Of a DNA stretch of 48,355 nucleotides, positions 22,970 through 31,804 are shown in pieces. Numbering within the stretch: position 1 is the first letter of the stretch; each line of letters opens with the position of its first letter. The position numbers were made by a program, and so were the translations under genes. The DNA is from Variovorax davisae. Lineage in GTDB: Bacteria; Pseudomonadota; Gammaproteobacteria; Burkholderiales; Burkholderiaceae_C. The notes under the pieces were generated by a model. The model worked only from the letters and a program-made list of their open reading frames with translations, ran no database searches and was not told where the DNA came from. The DNA is taken from assembly GCF_030316845.1 (NCBI RefSeq), contig NZ_JASZYS010000025.1, positions 1-48,355 on the forward strand, given 5' to 3'.

Positions 22970-23827
22970 TCAGGGAGGCCGGGGTCCGGCCTGGCACGGG
23001 CTCGCGCAGGGCGCCACGCCGGCGCCCTCGATGCCGTGCCGGCGCAGCGCAGCCGCCACGAAGCCCGAGGCCTTCATCTCCTCGATGAAGTCGCCGAGCC
23101 AGGCCTGGGTCGCGACCCGGCCCTTGGGCACGCCCATGGCCTGCTCGATGACCATGAAGCGCCCCGGCAGCAGCCGCACCCCGCCCACGCGCTTTGCGTC
23201 GGCCTCGAGCTGCTGCCTGACGCCGGCAGCCACCTCGAGGTTCTGCGCCAGGAAAACGTCGGTGACTTCGGGCGAGGTCGGCGCGCGCACCAGCGATGCG
23301 GCCTTCAGCGCGCGGGTCAGAAACAGGTCGTAGGCACTGCCCCGGCCCACGGCGACGCGCGTGCCGGGGCGGTCCACCTCCTCGTTGCGCTGCAGCGGCG
23401 AGCCGTTGCGCACCAGGTAGGCGCCTTCGATGATCACGTAGGGCGCGGTGTAGTCCAGGTCTGCCGCGCGGACCGGGTCGATGGCGACGAAGGCCAGGTC
23501 GACCTGGCGCGCCTTGACGGCGTCCACCACGTTGCCCGCCGAGTCGAACGGTACGAGTTCGACCGCCACGCCGAGACGGCGGCCTGCCTCGCGGGCGAGG
23601 TCGACCGAGACGCCCGACGGCGCCCCGGCGCCATCCTTGCGGGCGAGGATCGGGTTGCCGAAGTTGATGGCGGCCCGCAGCTGGCCCGCGCTGGCCAGCT
23701 CGGCCTTCGCCGCTGCGCTCGTGTCTGGCCGCGGGCCCGCACAACCGGCCAGCAGCAGCCCCGCCGCGGCACACAGGGACCGGCGCGTGGCGTCGATCGA
23801 CCCGGCTTGGCTAGCGGTCCACGCCAT
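22970..23827 (-). CDS. Family 3-type solute-binding lipoprotein
   Basis: The 285-aa product has an N-terminal lipobox LLLAGC with Cys29, so it is a lipoprotein exposed to the periplasm. The body is a family 3 (polar amino-acid type) bilobal binding protein (LRAAINFGNPILAR, VSVDLAREAGRRLGV, VDAVKARQVDLAFVAIDPVR). No permease or ATPase genes are adjacent, so it is an orphan receptor that borrows a transporter or acts as a sensor. Its start overlaps the esterase stop by 17 bp, indicating translational coupling in the leftward operon. Confidence 0.85.
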   Translation of the reverse strand: MAWTASQAGSIDATRRSLCAAAGLLLAGCAGPRPDTSAAAKAELASAGQLRAAINFGNPILARKDGAGAPSGVSVDLAREAGRRLGVAVELVPFDSAGNVVDAVKARQVDLAFVAIDPVRAADLDYTAPYVIIEGAYLVRNGSPLQRNEEVDRPGTRVAVGRGSAYDLFLTRALKAASLVRAPTSPEVTDVFLAQNLEVAAGVRQQLEADAKRVGGVRLLPGRFMVIEQAMGVPKGRVATQAWLGDFIEEMKASGFVAAALRRHGIEGAGVAPCASPCQAGPRPP

Positions 23828-25469
23828 AGAACCTCACCTGGTAGTCGTGGAACAGCGCATTGCGGTTCTCCGCGCGGGTGCCGTGGTATGGCGAACCGCT
23901 GGTCGAGCCGGTCGATTTCTCGCCGATCCACAGGTAGGCGCCGTCGTTGGCGCGCTCGCTCTGGCGCCAGTCGGGAAGGCCCGCGCCGTTGGGATCGCCG
24001 GTCTTGACGAAGTTGGCCCAGAACGAGGACGCCTGGTCCGCCAGCTCGAAGTCGGCAGGGCTCCATGGGCGCTGGCCGGGCGCGTTGCGCATCGAATCGA
24101 GCACGTACCAGAGGTCCGATGAATGCCACGCCCCGTAGTACTCGCGGTCGCGCCCCGGCGTGGGATGGTCGAAGTAGAAGACATAGACCTTGCTGCCGGG
24201 GTTCTGTGCCTTCAGCACCGTGCCCGCGATCCGGTTCTGCTCCAGCGCCATGTCGGCCTGGGCCTTGAGGTGCTGGCGGTAGGCATCGCTCCGGGTGGCG
24301 GCGGGATACAACTGCTCGAAGCGGTACTTCGCGTAGAGCGGCTCGCCCAGCAGCTTCTTCCAGTAGGCATGGAAATCGGCGATCTCCATCTGCTTGTCCG
24401 GCGCGCCATCGAGCGCCGTGCGCTCGTCGGCGACGGTGCCGAGCATGACGTCCACGCCGTCGAGCGCCCCGGGGCGCAGCAGGTCGACCGAAGTCTTCGT
24501 CAGCACGGTGCCGTCGATGACCGCGTACCTGCCGCTGGTCGCCGCGAACAGCTGCTCGGCCCGGGCATCGTCCTGGTAGAAATCCTGCGCCGGGATCTTC
24601 CGCAATTCATCGAGGCTCTTGCCCGGATAGAGCTTCTCGAACACCGGCGCGGCCGCGGCCGTCTTCTCGTCCAGCGTGACGAAGTTCGCCTTGTCCGGCT
24701 GCGCCATCACGGTCGGGCTGCTGTGCATGATGGCCCGCTGGAACAGGCCCTTCGACAGCGGCGTCGACATCAGCGTCCGCACGTTGCGAGAACCGGCCGA
24801 CTGGCCGGCGATGGTCACCTGGCCGGGATCGCCGCCGAAGGCGCGGATGTTCTGGCGGACCCACTTCAGCGACGCCACGCCGTCCAGGATGGCGAAGTTG
24901 CCGGCGCCGTATTCCTGCATGCCGGGCAGGGCGAGGAAGCCCATGAGATTCAGCCGGTAGGCCGGCGTCACGACGATGATGCCCTTGGCCGCCAGCCTGG
25001 CGGCGTTGAACTCGACCTCCGAGATGTTGCCGTGCCGGTTGCCGCCGCCGTGGAAGAACACCATCACCGGCAGCGTTCCGCCGGCGGGCTTTTGCGGCGC
25101 CCACACGTTCAGGTAGAGGCAGTCCTCGCTGTCCTTCGGATCCTTCGACGGGTCCCAGTAGAACTCGTTGAAGTAGAAGGTGCCGGGCAAGTTGGCGCTG
25201 GCGAGCTGAGAGCAGCGGTCGGGCCAGGCGCCGCCTTCGCGCACGCCCGTCCACGGCACGACCGGCTGCGGTGCCTTCCAGCGGTTGGGCCCCACGGGCG
25301 GCGCGGCGAAGGGCACGGCCTTGTACAGCGTGACGCCGGCCACGTCGGTGGCCGCGCCCCGGATCTTTCCGCCCTCCACCGACACGGTGGTGTCGGCCGT
25401 CTGCGCCGACAGGCTCGAGGCGGCGAACCCCACGAGAAGCAGGACAAGGAACATCGCTCTGGATTTCAT
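23811..25469 (-). CDS. Exported type-B carboxylesterase
   Basis: ATG 25469 gives 552 aa with a signal peptide at ~residues 1-22 (MFLVLLLVGFAASSLSAQ), so the enzyme is periplasmic. It is a carboxylesterase type B with SEDCLYLNVWAP, the oxyanion motif FFHGGGN, nucleophile Ser224 in AGQSAGS (glutamine instead of the usual glutamate before Ser), GTVADERTAL for the acid residue, and His in GAWHSSDLWYVL. It would hydrolyse an ester or lactone before uptake. It lies between MmgE/PrpD and the binding lipoprotein in the operon, suggesting an ester-linked substrate for the pathway. Confidence 0.9.
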   Translation of the reverse strand: MKSRAMFLVLLLVGFAASSLSAQTADTTVSVEGGKIRGAATDVAGVTLYKAVPFAAPPVGPNRWKAPQPVVPWTGVREGGAWPDRCSQLASANLPGTFYFNEFYWDPSKDPKDSEDCLYLNVWAPQKPAGGTLPVMVFFHGGGNRHGNISEVEFNAARLAAKGIIVVTPAYRLNLMGFLALPGMQEYGAGNFAILDGVASLKWVRQNIRAFGGDPGQVTIAGQSAGSRNVRTLMSTPLSKGLFQRAIMHSSPTVMAQPDKANFVTLDEKTAAAAPVFEKLYPGKSLDELRKIPAQDFYQDDARAEQLFAATSGRYAVIDGTVLTKTSVDLLRPGALDGVDVMLGTVADERTALDGAPDKQMEIADFHAYWKKLLGEPLYAKYRFEQLYPAATRSDAYRQHLKAQADMALEQNRIAGTVLKAQNPGSKVYVFYFDHPTPGRDREYYGAWHSSDLWYVLDSMRNAPGQRPWSPADFELADQASSFWANFVKTGDPNGAGLPDWRQSERANDGAYLWIGEKSTGSTSGSPYHGTRAENRNALFHDYQVRFYGVDR

Positions 25470-25507
25470 CGACGCGTCTCCTCGATGACGTGTTGCCGCC
25501 GCGCCGC

Positions 25508-26878
25508 TCAGGGCCGCGCGAGGCGGGTCAGGGCGCGCACGTCCGCCGCCTGGCCGAGCGACCAGCACGCTGCCAGCAGCTCGGACGTCCGCCCGGCGCC
25601 GAGGATGCCGTCCGACAGGCCGTGGAACTTGCGCTCCAGGTCGGCGTCGCTCATCGGGCGCTGCAGCGAGCCGATGGCGTGTTCGACGAACACGTGCTCG
25701 CGGCGGCCGTCCGTCAGCACGGCGGTCACGTCGGCGCTGGCTTCGTCGATGCCGTCGTCCACCGTGGCCACGACCTTGCGGCGCAATGCGACCACGTCGG
25801 GCCGGTTCACGATGGCGTCGGCGAATTCCTCTTCGGCCGCGCGGCCGAACACCAGGCCGGCGGCACAGCCGTGGTAGACGCTGAACTTGCCCTGCAGGCC
25901 GTCGGCCGGCTCCTTCTTGCCGGTGAGTTCGAGCACCAGCGAGTGCACCTTGAGCTCGATGCGCTCGATCTGCTCGGGCTGGACGCCGCGCTCGCGCAGC
26001 TGCACGCAGGCGTCGATGCTCGGGTGGATCACGATGCCGCAGGCGAAGGGCTTGTAGCTGTTGAAGGAGATCTCGAAGCGCTCGCCGAGTTCGTCGGTCA
26101 CTTCGTTCCATGCGTACTTGGTGGACACCACCTGGGCCCAGCCGCGCGGCGCCTCGATCGCCTTCGGGCTCGCGGTGTAGCCATGCCTGGCCATCAGCGC
26201 GGCCATCAGGCCGGCGCGTGCCGCGCCGCCGGGATGGAAGGGCTTGGTCATGGTGCCGAACTGCTCGCGCAGGCCGACCGGCTGCGAGGCGGCGATGCCC
26301 AGCGCCATCTGGGTGCGGTCGGCGTCCAGGCCGAGCAGGCGCGCGCAGGCCGCGGCCGCGCCCAGCATGCCGGTGGTGCCGGTGATGTGCCAGCCGCGGT
26401 CGTAGTGCTCCGGATAGACGGTGTTGCCCAGCCGGCAGGCCACGTCGATGCCGAGCACCAGCGCGTCGAGCACGGCGCGGCCGCTGGCGCCGCTGCGCTC
26501 GGCCAGCGCCAGCACCGCCGAAGCCACCGGGCCGGCCGGATGGATGATGGTCTTGAGGTGCGTGTCGTCGAAGTCGAAGGTGTGCGAGCTGATGCCGTTG
26601 AGCATGGCCGCGTTCGCGATGTCGACCTGCTCGGCGCGGCCGAGCACGCTGGCTTGCGGCGCGGGCTGCAGTTCCTGCACCGCGGCCAGCGCCGCCTCGA
26701 CGGCCTCGTGGCGCGCGGCACCGACGGCGCAGCCCAGCCAGTTGAGGAAGGTGCGATGGGCTTCGTGGTCCACCGCATCGGTCCAGCCGCGCGAGGCGTG
26801 GCCGGCCACGTACTCGGCCAGGATGCGGGTGACGGGTGGGGCGTTGTGGTCGGCTGCGACCTGGGTATTGCGTGCCAT
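25508..26878 (-). CDS. MmgE/PrpD-family protein
   Basis: The 456-aa product has near-full family length. Typical segments are FDFDDTHLKTIIHPAGPVAS near residue 100, ASQPVGLREQFGTMTKPFHP in the middle and SFNSYKPFACGIVIHPSID later. The family includes 2-methylcitrate dehydratase, cis-aconitate decarboxylase and many uncharacterised dehydratases or isomerases of small di- and tricarboxylates. It is very often encoded beside Bug receptors in Burkholderiales, as here (49 bp after one). The true reaction is not evident. It is the third gene of the leftward operon. Confidence 0.88.
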   Translation of the reverse strand: MARNTQVAADHNAPPVTRILAEYVAGHASRGWTDAVDHEAHRTFLNWLGCAVGAARHEAVEAALAAVQELQPAPQASVLGRAEQVDIANAAMLNGISSHTFDFDDTHLKTIIHPAGPVASAVLALAERSGASGRAVLDALVLGIDVACRLGNTVYPEHYDRGWHITGTTGMLGAAAACARLLGLDADRTQMALGIAASQPVGLREQFGTMTKPFHPGGAARAGLMAALMARHGYTASPKAIEAPRGWAQVVSTKYAWNEVTDELGERFEISFNSYKPFACGIVIHPSIDACVQLRERGVQPEQIERIELKVHSLVLELTGKKEPADGLQGKFSVYHGCAAGLVFGRAAEEEFADAIVNRPDVVALRRKVVATVDDGIDEASADVTAVLTDGRREHVFVEHAIGSLQRPMSDADLERKFHGLSDGILGAGRTSELLAACWSLGQAADVRALTRLARP

Positions 26879-26927
26879 GTGAAAGCTCTTGCTGGAAGGT
26901 TGGAGAAAAACGAAAAGATGCGGCGCG

Positions 26928-27899
26928 CTAGCTGTCGAGTTCGATGTTGCGGTCGCGGGCGAGCTTGGTCCAGCGCGCGATGTCGGCCCGGATGTAGTCG
27001 GCGAATTGCTGGGGGCTCATCGGCATCGGCTCGACCGCCTCGACCGACAGCTTCTCGCTCAGGTCCGGCGCCTTGAGCACCGTGTTGAGCGATTCGTTGA
27101 GCTGGCGCACCACCTCGGCCGGCATGCCGGCCGGGCCGACCACGCCGTACCACTGCATGGCATCGAAGCCCTTGAGGCCCAGTTCCTCGAGCGTCGGCAC
27201 CTGCGGCACCGCAGGATGGCGCTTGGCGCCCGTGACGGCCAGTGCGCGCACCCGCCCCGACTTGAGGTGCGGCATCGCCGCGGCGAGGCCCGGGAACATG
27301 GCCTGGGTCTGGCCGCCCATGAGGTCGGTGAAGGCGGGCGCGATGCCCCGATAGGGCACATGCACCATGAACACCCCGACCTGCTGCTTCAGCAGTTCCA
27401 TGGTCAGGTGTGTGAGCGAGCCCGCGCCGGCGGACCCGTAGCTGACCTTGCTTGGATTCGATTTCAGATAGGCGACGAACTGCTTGAAGTCCTTGGCCGG
27501 CAGGTCGGCGTTGACGACCAGCACGTTGGGCGTGCCGCCGATCATGCCGATGGCGGTGAAGTCCTTGACCGCGTCGTAGGGCAGGCGGCGCGTGGCGGGT
27601 GCCGTGCCGTGGGTGGCAACGTAGCCCTGCATCAGCGTGTAGCCGTCGGCGGGCGCGCGGGCGGTGTTCTGCGACGCGATCACGCCGCCGCCGCCGGCCT
27701 GGTTGTCCACCACGAAGGTCTGGTTCAGCACCTTGCCCCAGCGTTCGGTCACGGTGCGCCCGACCATGTCGCTGCCGCCGCCGGCGGACACCGGCACGAT
27801 GTAGCGGATGGGCTTGTTCGGATAGCCCTGGGCGTGGGCCAGCCCATGCACCCCGATCAGGGTCGGGGGCAGCGCGAGGACGAAGGTGCGGCGTTTCAT
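26928..27899 (-). CDS. Bug/TctC-family periplasmic solute receptor (first of four)
   Basis: The 323-aa product has a signal peptide at ~1-24 (LALPPTLIGVHGLAHAQG). Bug signatures are YPNKPIRYIVPVSAGGGSD near the N-terminus, VDNQAGGGGVIASQ and the ligand-loop region YGSAGAGSLTHLTMELLKQQ, then HVPYRGIAPAFTDLMGGQ. The family binds organic acids, often aspartate, glutamate, nicotinate or aromatic acids, with or without a Tct permease. No permease genes lie in the window. It lies 33 bp after gntR and directly before mmgE in the leftward operon. Confidence 0.92.
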   Translation of the reverse strand: MKRRTFVLALPPTLIGVHGLAHAQGYPNKPIRYIVPVSAGGGSDMVGRTVTERWGKVLNQTFVVDNQAGGGGVIASQNTARAPADGYTLMQGYVATHGTAPATRRLPYDAVKDFTAIGMIGGTPNVLVVNADLPAKDFKQFVAYLKSNPSKVSYGSAGAGSLTHLTMELLKQQVGVFMVHVPYRGIAPAFTDLMGGQTQAMFPGLAAAMPHLKSGRVRALAVTGAKRHPAVPQVPTLEELGLKGFDAMQWYGVVGPAGMPAEVVRQLNESLNTVLKAPDLSEKLSVEAVEPMPMSPQQFADYIRADIARWTKLARDRNIELDS

Positions 27900-27932
27900 T
27901 TTGTCTTGTCTCCTGGTTTGTCTTGAAGAGGG

Positions 27933-28625
27933 TCAGCCCGTCAGGCCCGAAAGCCGGATGTAGGCGTCGCCGACGTGGCGTGCCATGCGCCTTTCGCAGC
28001 GGGCGACGTCGCCGTCGCGCAGCGCCCGGGCGATCGCCACGTGCTCGGCGATGGAGGCGCGCATGCCCATGTCCTGCGAAAGATTCTTGAGGCGCGAGAG
28101 GTGCAGCTTCTGCACCACGCCGCGGTAGGTGTCGGCCAGCGCCTGGTTGCCGCCGGCTTCGACGATGGCCCAGTGGAATTTCAGGTTCTCGCGGTAGTAG
28201 CGCTGCACGTCGTGGGCGGCGAAGGCGGCGTTCATGGCCGCGATCGAGGCATCGAGCGCATCGGCCAGCGCGAGGCGGGCCGCCTCGCCCAGCCGCGCGG
28301 CGCGGCGGCCGGCGAAGCTGTCGAGCAGCCCGCGCATCTCGTACAGGTCGCGCAGCTCGGCGGCGTCCGGTTCGCGCACGAACACGCCGGCGTGCTTGCG
28401 AGCCACCACCAGGCCGGTGCTTTCGAGCTCGCGCAGCGCCTCGCGCACCGGCACCCGGGAGACGCCCAGGCGGGCGGCGATGTCGGGCTCGTTGATGCGC
28501 TGGCCGCTCGGCAGCTCGCCGCGCAGGATCATGGCCAGCATGTCGTCGCGGACCAGCTTGGCGAGCGGGATGTCGCCCGCGGCCGGCAGCGGATCGGGGG
28601 GGAGGTCGGAGAGCCAGGGCAGCAT
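27933..28625 (-). CDS. GntR-family (FCD subgroup) regulator of the divergent catabolic operons
   Basis: ATG 28625 is chosen over a longer frame to 28769 that would cross the operator. The product is 230 aa. The winged helix at ~residues 18-85 has RGELPSGQRINEPDIAARLG and VSRVPVREALRELESTGLV. A C-terminal FCD ligand domain has His residues positioned for metal (LKFHWAIVE, AEHVAIARALRDGD, MARHVGDAY). It heads the leftward six-gene operon and is divergent from the CoA-transferase operon. The palindrome at 28651-28660 lies just upstream of its start and fits this regulator class, so it probably represses both directions until an organic acid binds. Confidence 0.9.
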   Translation of the reverse strand: MLPWLSDLPPDPLPAAGDIPLAKLVRDDMLAMILRGELPSGQRINEPDIAARLGVSRVPVREALRELESTGLVVARKHAGVFVREPDAAELRDLYEMRGLLDSFAGRRAARLGEAARLALADALDASIAAMNAAFAAHDVQRYYRENLKFHWAIVEAGGNQALADTYRGVVQKLHLSRLKNLSQDMGMRASIAEHVAIARALRDGDVARCERRMARHVGDAYIRLSGLTG

Positions 28626-28650
28626 GCGGAAGTCCGTTGGTGTCCGGTTA

Positions 28651-28660
28651 TCGTATACGA
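28651..28660. promoter_or_regulatory. GntR-type operator palindrome
   Basis: TCGTATACGA is a perfect 10-bp palindrome matching the TNGTATACNA style of FCD-type GntR sites. It lies 26 bp upstream of the gntR start and about 100 bp upstream of the CoA-transferase start. Confidence 0.6.
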
Positions 28661-28691
28661 ATGGATTTGGAAATGTCCACTTGTTTCTAAA

Positions 28692-28705
28692 AAGTGTTGA
28701 CACTT
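28692..28705. promoter_or_regulatory. Second inverted repeat containing a -35-like TTGACA
   Basis: AAGTGT-TG-ACACTT is a perfect 6-bp inverted repeat with TTGACA at 28697-28702 inside it. It could be a second GntR site covering the promoter of the rightward operon. No good -10 at the right spacing was found, so the promoter call is weak. Confidence 0.45.
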
Positions 28706-28760
28706 GATCGGGAGATATCAACAATCCAGCCCATTCAAAGGCCCTTCGAGTCCACTCCGC

Positions 28761-29951
28761 ATGCCCCATCTGCCTGCCTCATCCGCCCTGCAACGCTTCC
28801 GCGTGATCGACTTGACCCAGGTCCGTGCCGGTCCCACCGCCTGCCGCCAGCTGGCCGACTGGGGGGCCGACGTCATCCAGGTCCAGATGCCCGAGCACAT
28901 GCGCGGCGACGACACCCTGGGCGGGCAGGACGGCTCCGACTACCAGTACACGCACCGCAACAAGCGCTCCATCACGCTCGACCTCAAGCAAGCCGACGGC
29001 ATCGCGACCCTGCAGCGCCTGATCGCGAAGGCCGACGTGGTGGTCGAGAACTTCCGCCCGGACGTGAAATTCCGCCTCGGCATCGACTACGAGACGCTGG
29101 CGGCGGACAACCCGCGCCTGGTCTACGCCAGCATCTCCGGCTTCGGCCAGTCGGGCCCGCTGGCGACGCGGCCCGGCTTCGACCAGATCGCGCAGGGCAT
29201 GGGCGGCCTGATGTCGGTCACCGGCCTGCCGGGCGACGGCCCGGTGCGCGTGGGCATCCCGATCGCCGACCTGTGCGCCGGCATCTTCGCGGCGCAGGGC
29301 ATCCTGGTCGCCCTGCTGGAGCGCGAGGCCTCCGGCAAGGGGCAGTGGCTGCACACCTCGCTGCTGGAGTCGATGGTCTACATGATGGATTTCCAGACCT
29401 CGCGCTACCTGATCGACGGCGAGGTCGGCCACCAGGCGGGCAACTTCCATCCGACCAGCATTCCGACCGGCGTCTACAAGGCCCGCGACGGCTACCTCAA
29501 CATCGCCGTGTTCGGCTCCAAGATCTGGGAGCGCTTCTGCCAGATCCTCGGCGCGCCCGAGTGGATCACCGACGAGCGCTACCACGACAAGCCCTCGCGC
29601 TCGGTGAACCGCGACGCGCTGAACGCCGAGATCGACCGCCGCCTGGCGGCCCACGACCGCAGCCACTGGATCGCGCAGTTCAACGCCGGCGGCGTGGCCT
29701 GCGGCCTCATCAGCGACATGCGCGAGGTCTTCGCCGAGCCGCAGATCGAGCACCTGGGCATGGTCAAGGAAGTGGTGTCGGAGCGGCTCGGCCGGCAGCG
29801 GCTGGTCGGCCAGCCGATGCAGCTGGAGCGCACCCCCAGCACCATCGCCCGCGCGGCCCCGCGCCGCGGCGAACACACGGAGGAAGTCCTGCGCGAACTG
29901 GGCATCGGCGCGGACGACCTCGCCCGCATGCAAGCGAACGGAGTTTTCTGA
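28761..29951 (+). CDS. Family III (CaiB/BaiF) CoA-transferase
   Basis: ATG 28761 gives 396 aa and avoids a 19-residue non-family extension. The N-terminal segment FRVIDLTQVRAGPTACRQLA and the CoA-binding stretch RNKRSITLDLKQADGI and VVENFRP are typical. The catalytic aspartate is Asp170 in VGIPIADLCAG, which forms the acyl anhydride in this family. It moves CoA from one acyl-CoA (often succinyl-CoA) to an organic acid, the entry step of a CoA-dependent catabolic route. It is first in the rightward operon, and the crotonase starts 1 bp after its stop. Confidence 0.92.
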   Translation: MPHLPASSALQRFRVIDLTQVRAGPTACRQLADWGADVIQVQMPEHMRGDDTLGGQDGSDYQYTHRNKRSITLDLKQADGIATLQRLIAKADVVVENFRPDVKFRLGIDYETLAADNPRLVYASISGFGQSGPLATRPGFDQIAQGMGGLMSVTGLPGDGPVRVGIPIADLCAGIFAAQGILVALLEREASGKGQWLHTSLLESMVYMMDFQTSRYLIDGEVGHQAGNFHPTSIPTGVYKARDGYLNIAVFGSKIWERFCQILGAPEWITDERYHDKPSRSVNRDALNAEIDRRLAAHDRSHWIAQFNAGGVACGLISDMREVFAEPQIEHLGMVKEVVSERLGRQRLVGQPMQLERTPSTIARAAPRRGEHTEEVLRELGIGADDLARMQANGVF

Positions 29952-29952
29952 C

Positions 29953-30762
29953 ATGACCCATCCCACCTACGCATCCACCACCGAGCGGGTCCAGACCTGG
30001 CTCGACGGCAGCACGCTGCACATCCGCTTCAACAACCCGGCACGGCACAACGCGCTGTCGGTCGACATGTGGGAGGCCGTGCCGCCGTTGCTGCGCCTGG
30101 CGCAGGACGACGACCGGGTGCGCCTGGTCGTCTTCTCCGGCGCGGGCGAGAAGGCCTTCGTCTCGGGTGCCGACATCTCGCAGTTCGAGGACATGCGCGC
30201 CGCCCGCGAGGCCGTGACCCGCTACGAGGCGATGGCCGAGGAAGCGCTGATGAGCATCCACGACTTCGCCAAGCCGACGCTGGCCTGCATCCGCGGCTGG
30301 TGCATCGGCGGTGGCGTGAACGTGGCGATCAGCTGCGACATCCGCATCGCGGCCGACGACGCGGTGTTCTCGATCCCGGCCGCGCGGCTGGGGCTGGGCT
30401 ACCGCTATTCGGCAATGAAGAACCTGGTCGACCTGATCGGCCCCGGCGCGGCCAAGGACCTGTTCTTCACCGCGCGCCGGATCGACGCCGCGGAAGCGAA
30501 GGCGCTCGGCCTCGTGACCCGCGTTGCCACGGTGGCCGGGCTCGATGCGCTGCTGGCCGAGTACACGCGGGCGCTGGCCGACAACGCCCCGCTGACCGTG
30601 GCGGCCGGCAAGGCCATCACGCGCGAGATCCTGAAGCCCTCGCCGGAACTGGACCAGGCCCTGTGCACGGCCCTGATCCGCGGCTGCTTCGAGAGCGCCG
30701 ACTACACCGAGGGCCGCACCGCCTTCATGCAGAAGCGCAAGCCGGTCTTTACGGGCCGCTAG
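29953..30762 (+). CDS. Crotonase-superfamily protein lacking the usual hydratase glutamates
   Basis: The 269-aa product starts almost at the CoA-transferase stop, so it is coupled to it. The crotonase fold has the oxyanion motifs AFVSGADISQF and RGWCIGGGVNVAISCDIRIA, plus FSIPAARLGLGY. Aligned by motif to rat enoyl-CoA hydratase, the two catalytic glutamates correspond to Asn123 and Ala143 here. It therefore may not be a simple hydratase. Crotonase relatives also include isomerases, hydrolases and decarboxylases. It presumably acts on the CoA ester made by the preceding enzyme. Confidence 0.88.
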   Translation: MTHPTYASTTERVQTWLDGSTLHIRFNNPARHNALSVDMWEAVPPLLRLAQDDDRVRLVVFSGAGEKAFVSGADISQFEDMRAAREAVTRYEAMAEEALMSIHDFAKPTLACIRGWCIGGGVNVAISCDIRIAADDAVFSIPAARLGLGYRYSAMKNLVDLIGPGAAKDLFFTARRIDAAEAKALGLVTRVATVAGLDALLAEYTRALADNAPLTVAAGKAITREILKPSPELDQALCTALIRGCFESADYTEGRTAFMQKRKPVFTGR

Positions 30763-30788
30763 ACACCGATCAACGAGGAGATCCCACG

Positions 30789-31775
30789 ATGCAGTCCTAC
30801 TGGATGCAGATGACCGACGCGGCGACCGTGCTGGAGCTGCGCGAGACGGCCCCGCCGCAGCCCGGCCCGCAGCAGCTGGTGCTGCGGATGCACGCGGCGT
30901 CGCTCAATCGCGGCGAGTTCGTGGCCGGCCATGGCCTGCACGGCCAGCCCGGCAGCTGGAAGGCGATCGGCGGGGAGGGCGCCGGCGAGGTGGTCGCGGT
31001 CGGCGCCGGCGTCACGCGCTTCAAGCCGGGCGACGCCGTCATGGGCCGTTGTTCCGGCGCGTTCTCGGAGTACGCGCTGATGGAGGAGATCGAGGCGATG
31101 GCCAAGCCGGCCAGCCTGTCGTGGGAGGAGGCGGCCTGCGTCGCCCTGACCTTCCTGGTGTCGTACGACATGCTGGTGCTGCAAGGGCGGCTGCAGCCCG
31201 GCGAGTGGGTGCTGATCAACGGCGTGTCGTCCGGCGTCGGCGTCGCCTCGCTGCAGCTGGCCAAGCTGCTGGGCGCGCAGGTGATCGGCACCTCGGGCTC
31301 GGAGCACAAGCTGGCGCGGCTGAAGCCGCTGGGCCTGGATCTCGCCGTCTGCACGCGCGCCCCCGATTTCGGCGCCGCGGTCATGCAGGCGACCGGCCAG
31401 CACGGCGCCGACCTGGTCATCAACACGGTCGGCGGCACCGTCTTCGCGGAGAACATCCGGGCGATGGCCTTCGAGGGCCGGCTGGCCACGGTCGGCTATG
31501 TCGATGGCGTGGTGCAGGCCGAGCTCGACCTGGCGGCGCTGCACGCGAAGCGGCTCACCGTGTTCGGCGTCTCGAACAAGCTGCGCAGCAAGGCGCAGCG
31601 CGCGGCGGCGATCCCCGCCTTCGTGCGCGACGTGCTGCCGCACATCGCCGCCGGCCGCATCCGGCCGCAGATCGACCGGGTCTGCGACTTCGCGCAGCTG
31701 GAGGAAGCCAAGGCGACGATGGAGAGCGGCGGCCACGTCGGAAAAATCGTGCTGCGCATGCCGGCCGCCGCCTGA
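30789..31775 (+). CDS. Quinone-oxidoreductase-like zinc-independent MDR dehydrogenase
   Basis: ATG 30789 has GAGGAG at 30775-30780. The 328-aa product is a medium-chain reductase/dehydrogenase of the QOR type: SLNRGEFVAGHG near residue 40, IGGEGAGEVVAVGAGVTRFK, and the NADPH site GVSSGVGVASLQLAKLLGA. The structural zinc cysteine cluster is absent, as in quinone or enoyl reductases. It would reduce a double bond or quinone with NADPH. It is third in the rightward operon and likely removes unsaturation generated or exposed upstream in the route. Confidence 0.88.
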   Translation: MQSYWMQMTDAATVLELRETAPPQPGPQQLVLRMHAASLNRGEFVAGHGLHGQPGSWKAIGGEGAGEVVAVGAGVTRFKPGDAVMGRCSGAFSEYALMEEIEAMAKPASLSWEEAACVALTFLVSYDMLVLQGRLQPGEWVLINGVSSGVGVASLQLAKLLGAQVIGTSGSEHKLARLKPLGLDLAVCTRAPDFGAAVMQATGQHGADLVINTVGGTVFAENIRAMAFEGRLATVGYVDGVVQAELDLAALHAKRLTVFGVSNKLRSKAQRAAAIPAFVRDVLPHIAAGRIRPQIDRVCDFAQLEEAKATMESGGHVGKIVLRMPAAA

Positions 31776-31804
31776 GCCCCAGAACAACAAAAAGGAGACA
31801 AGAC

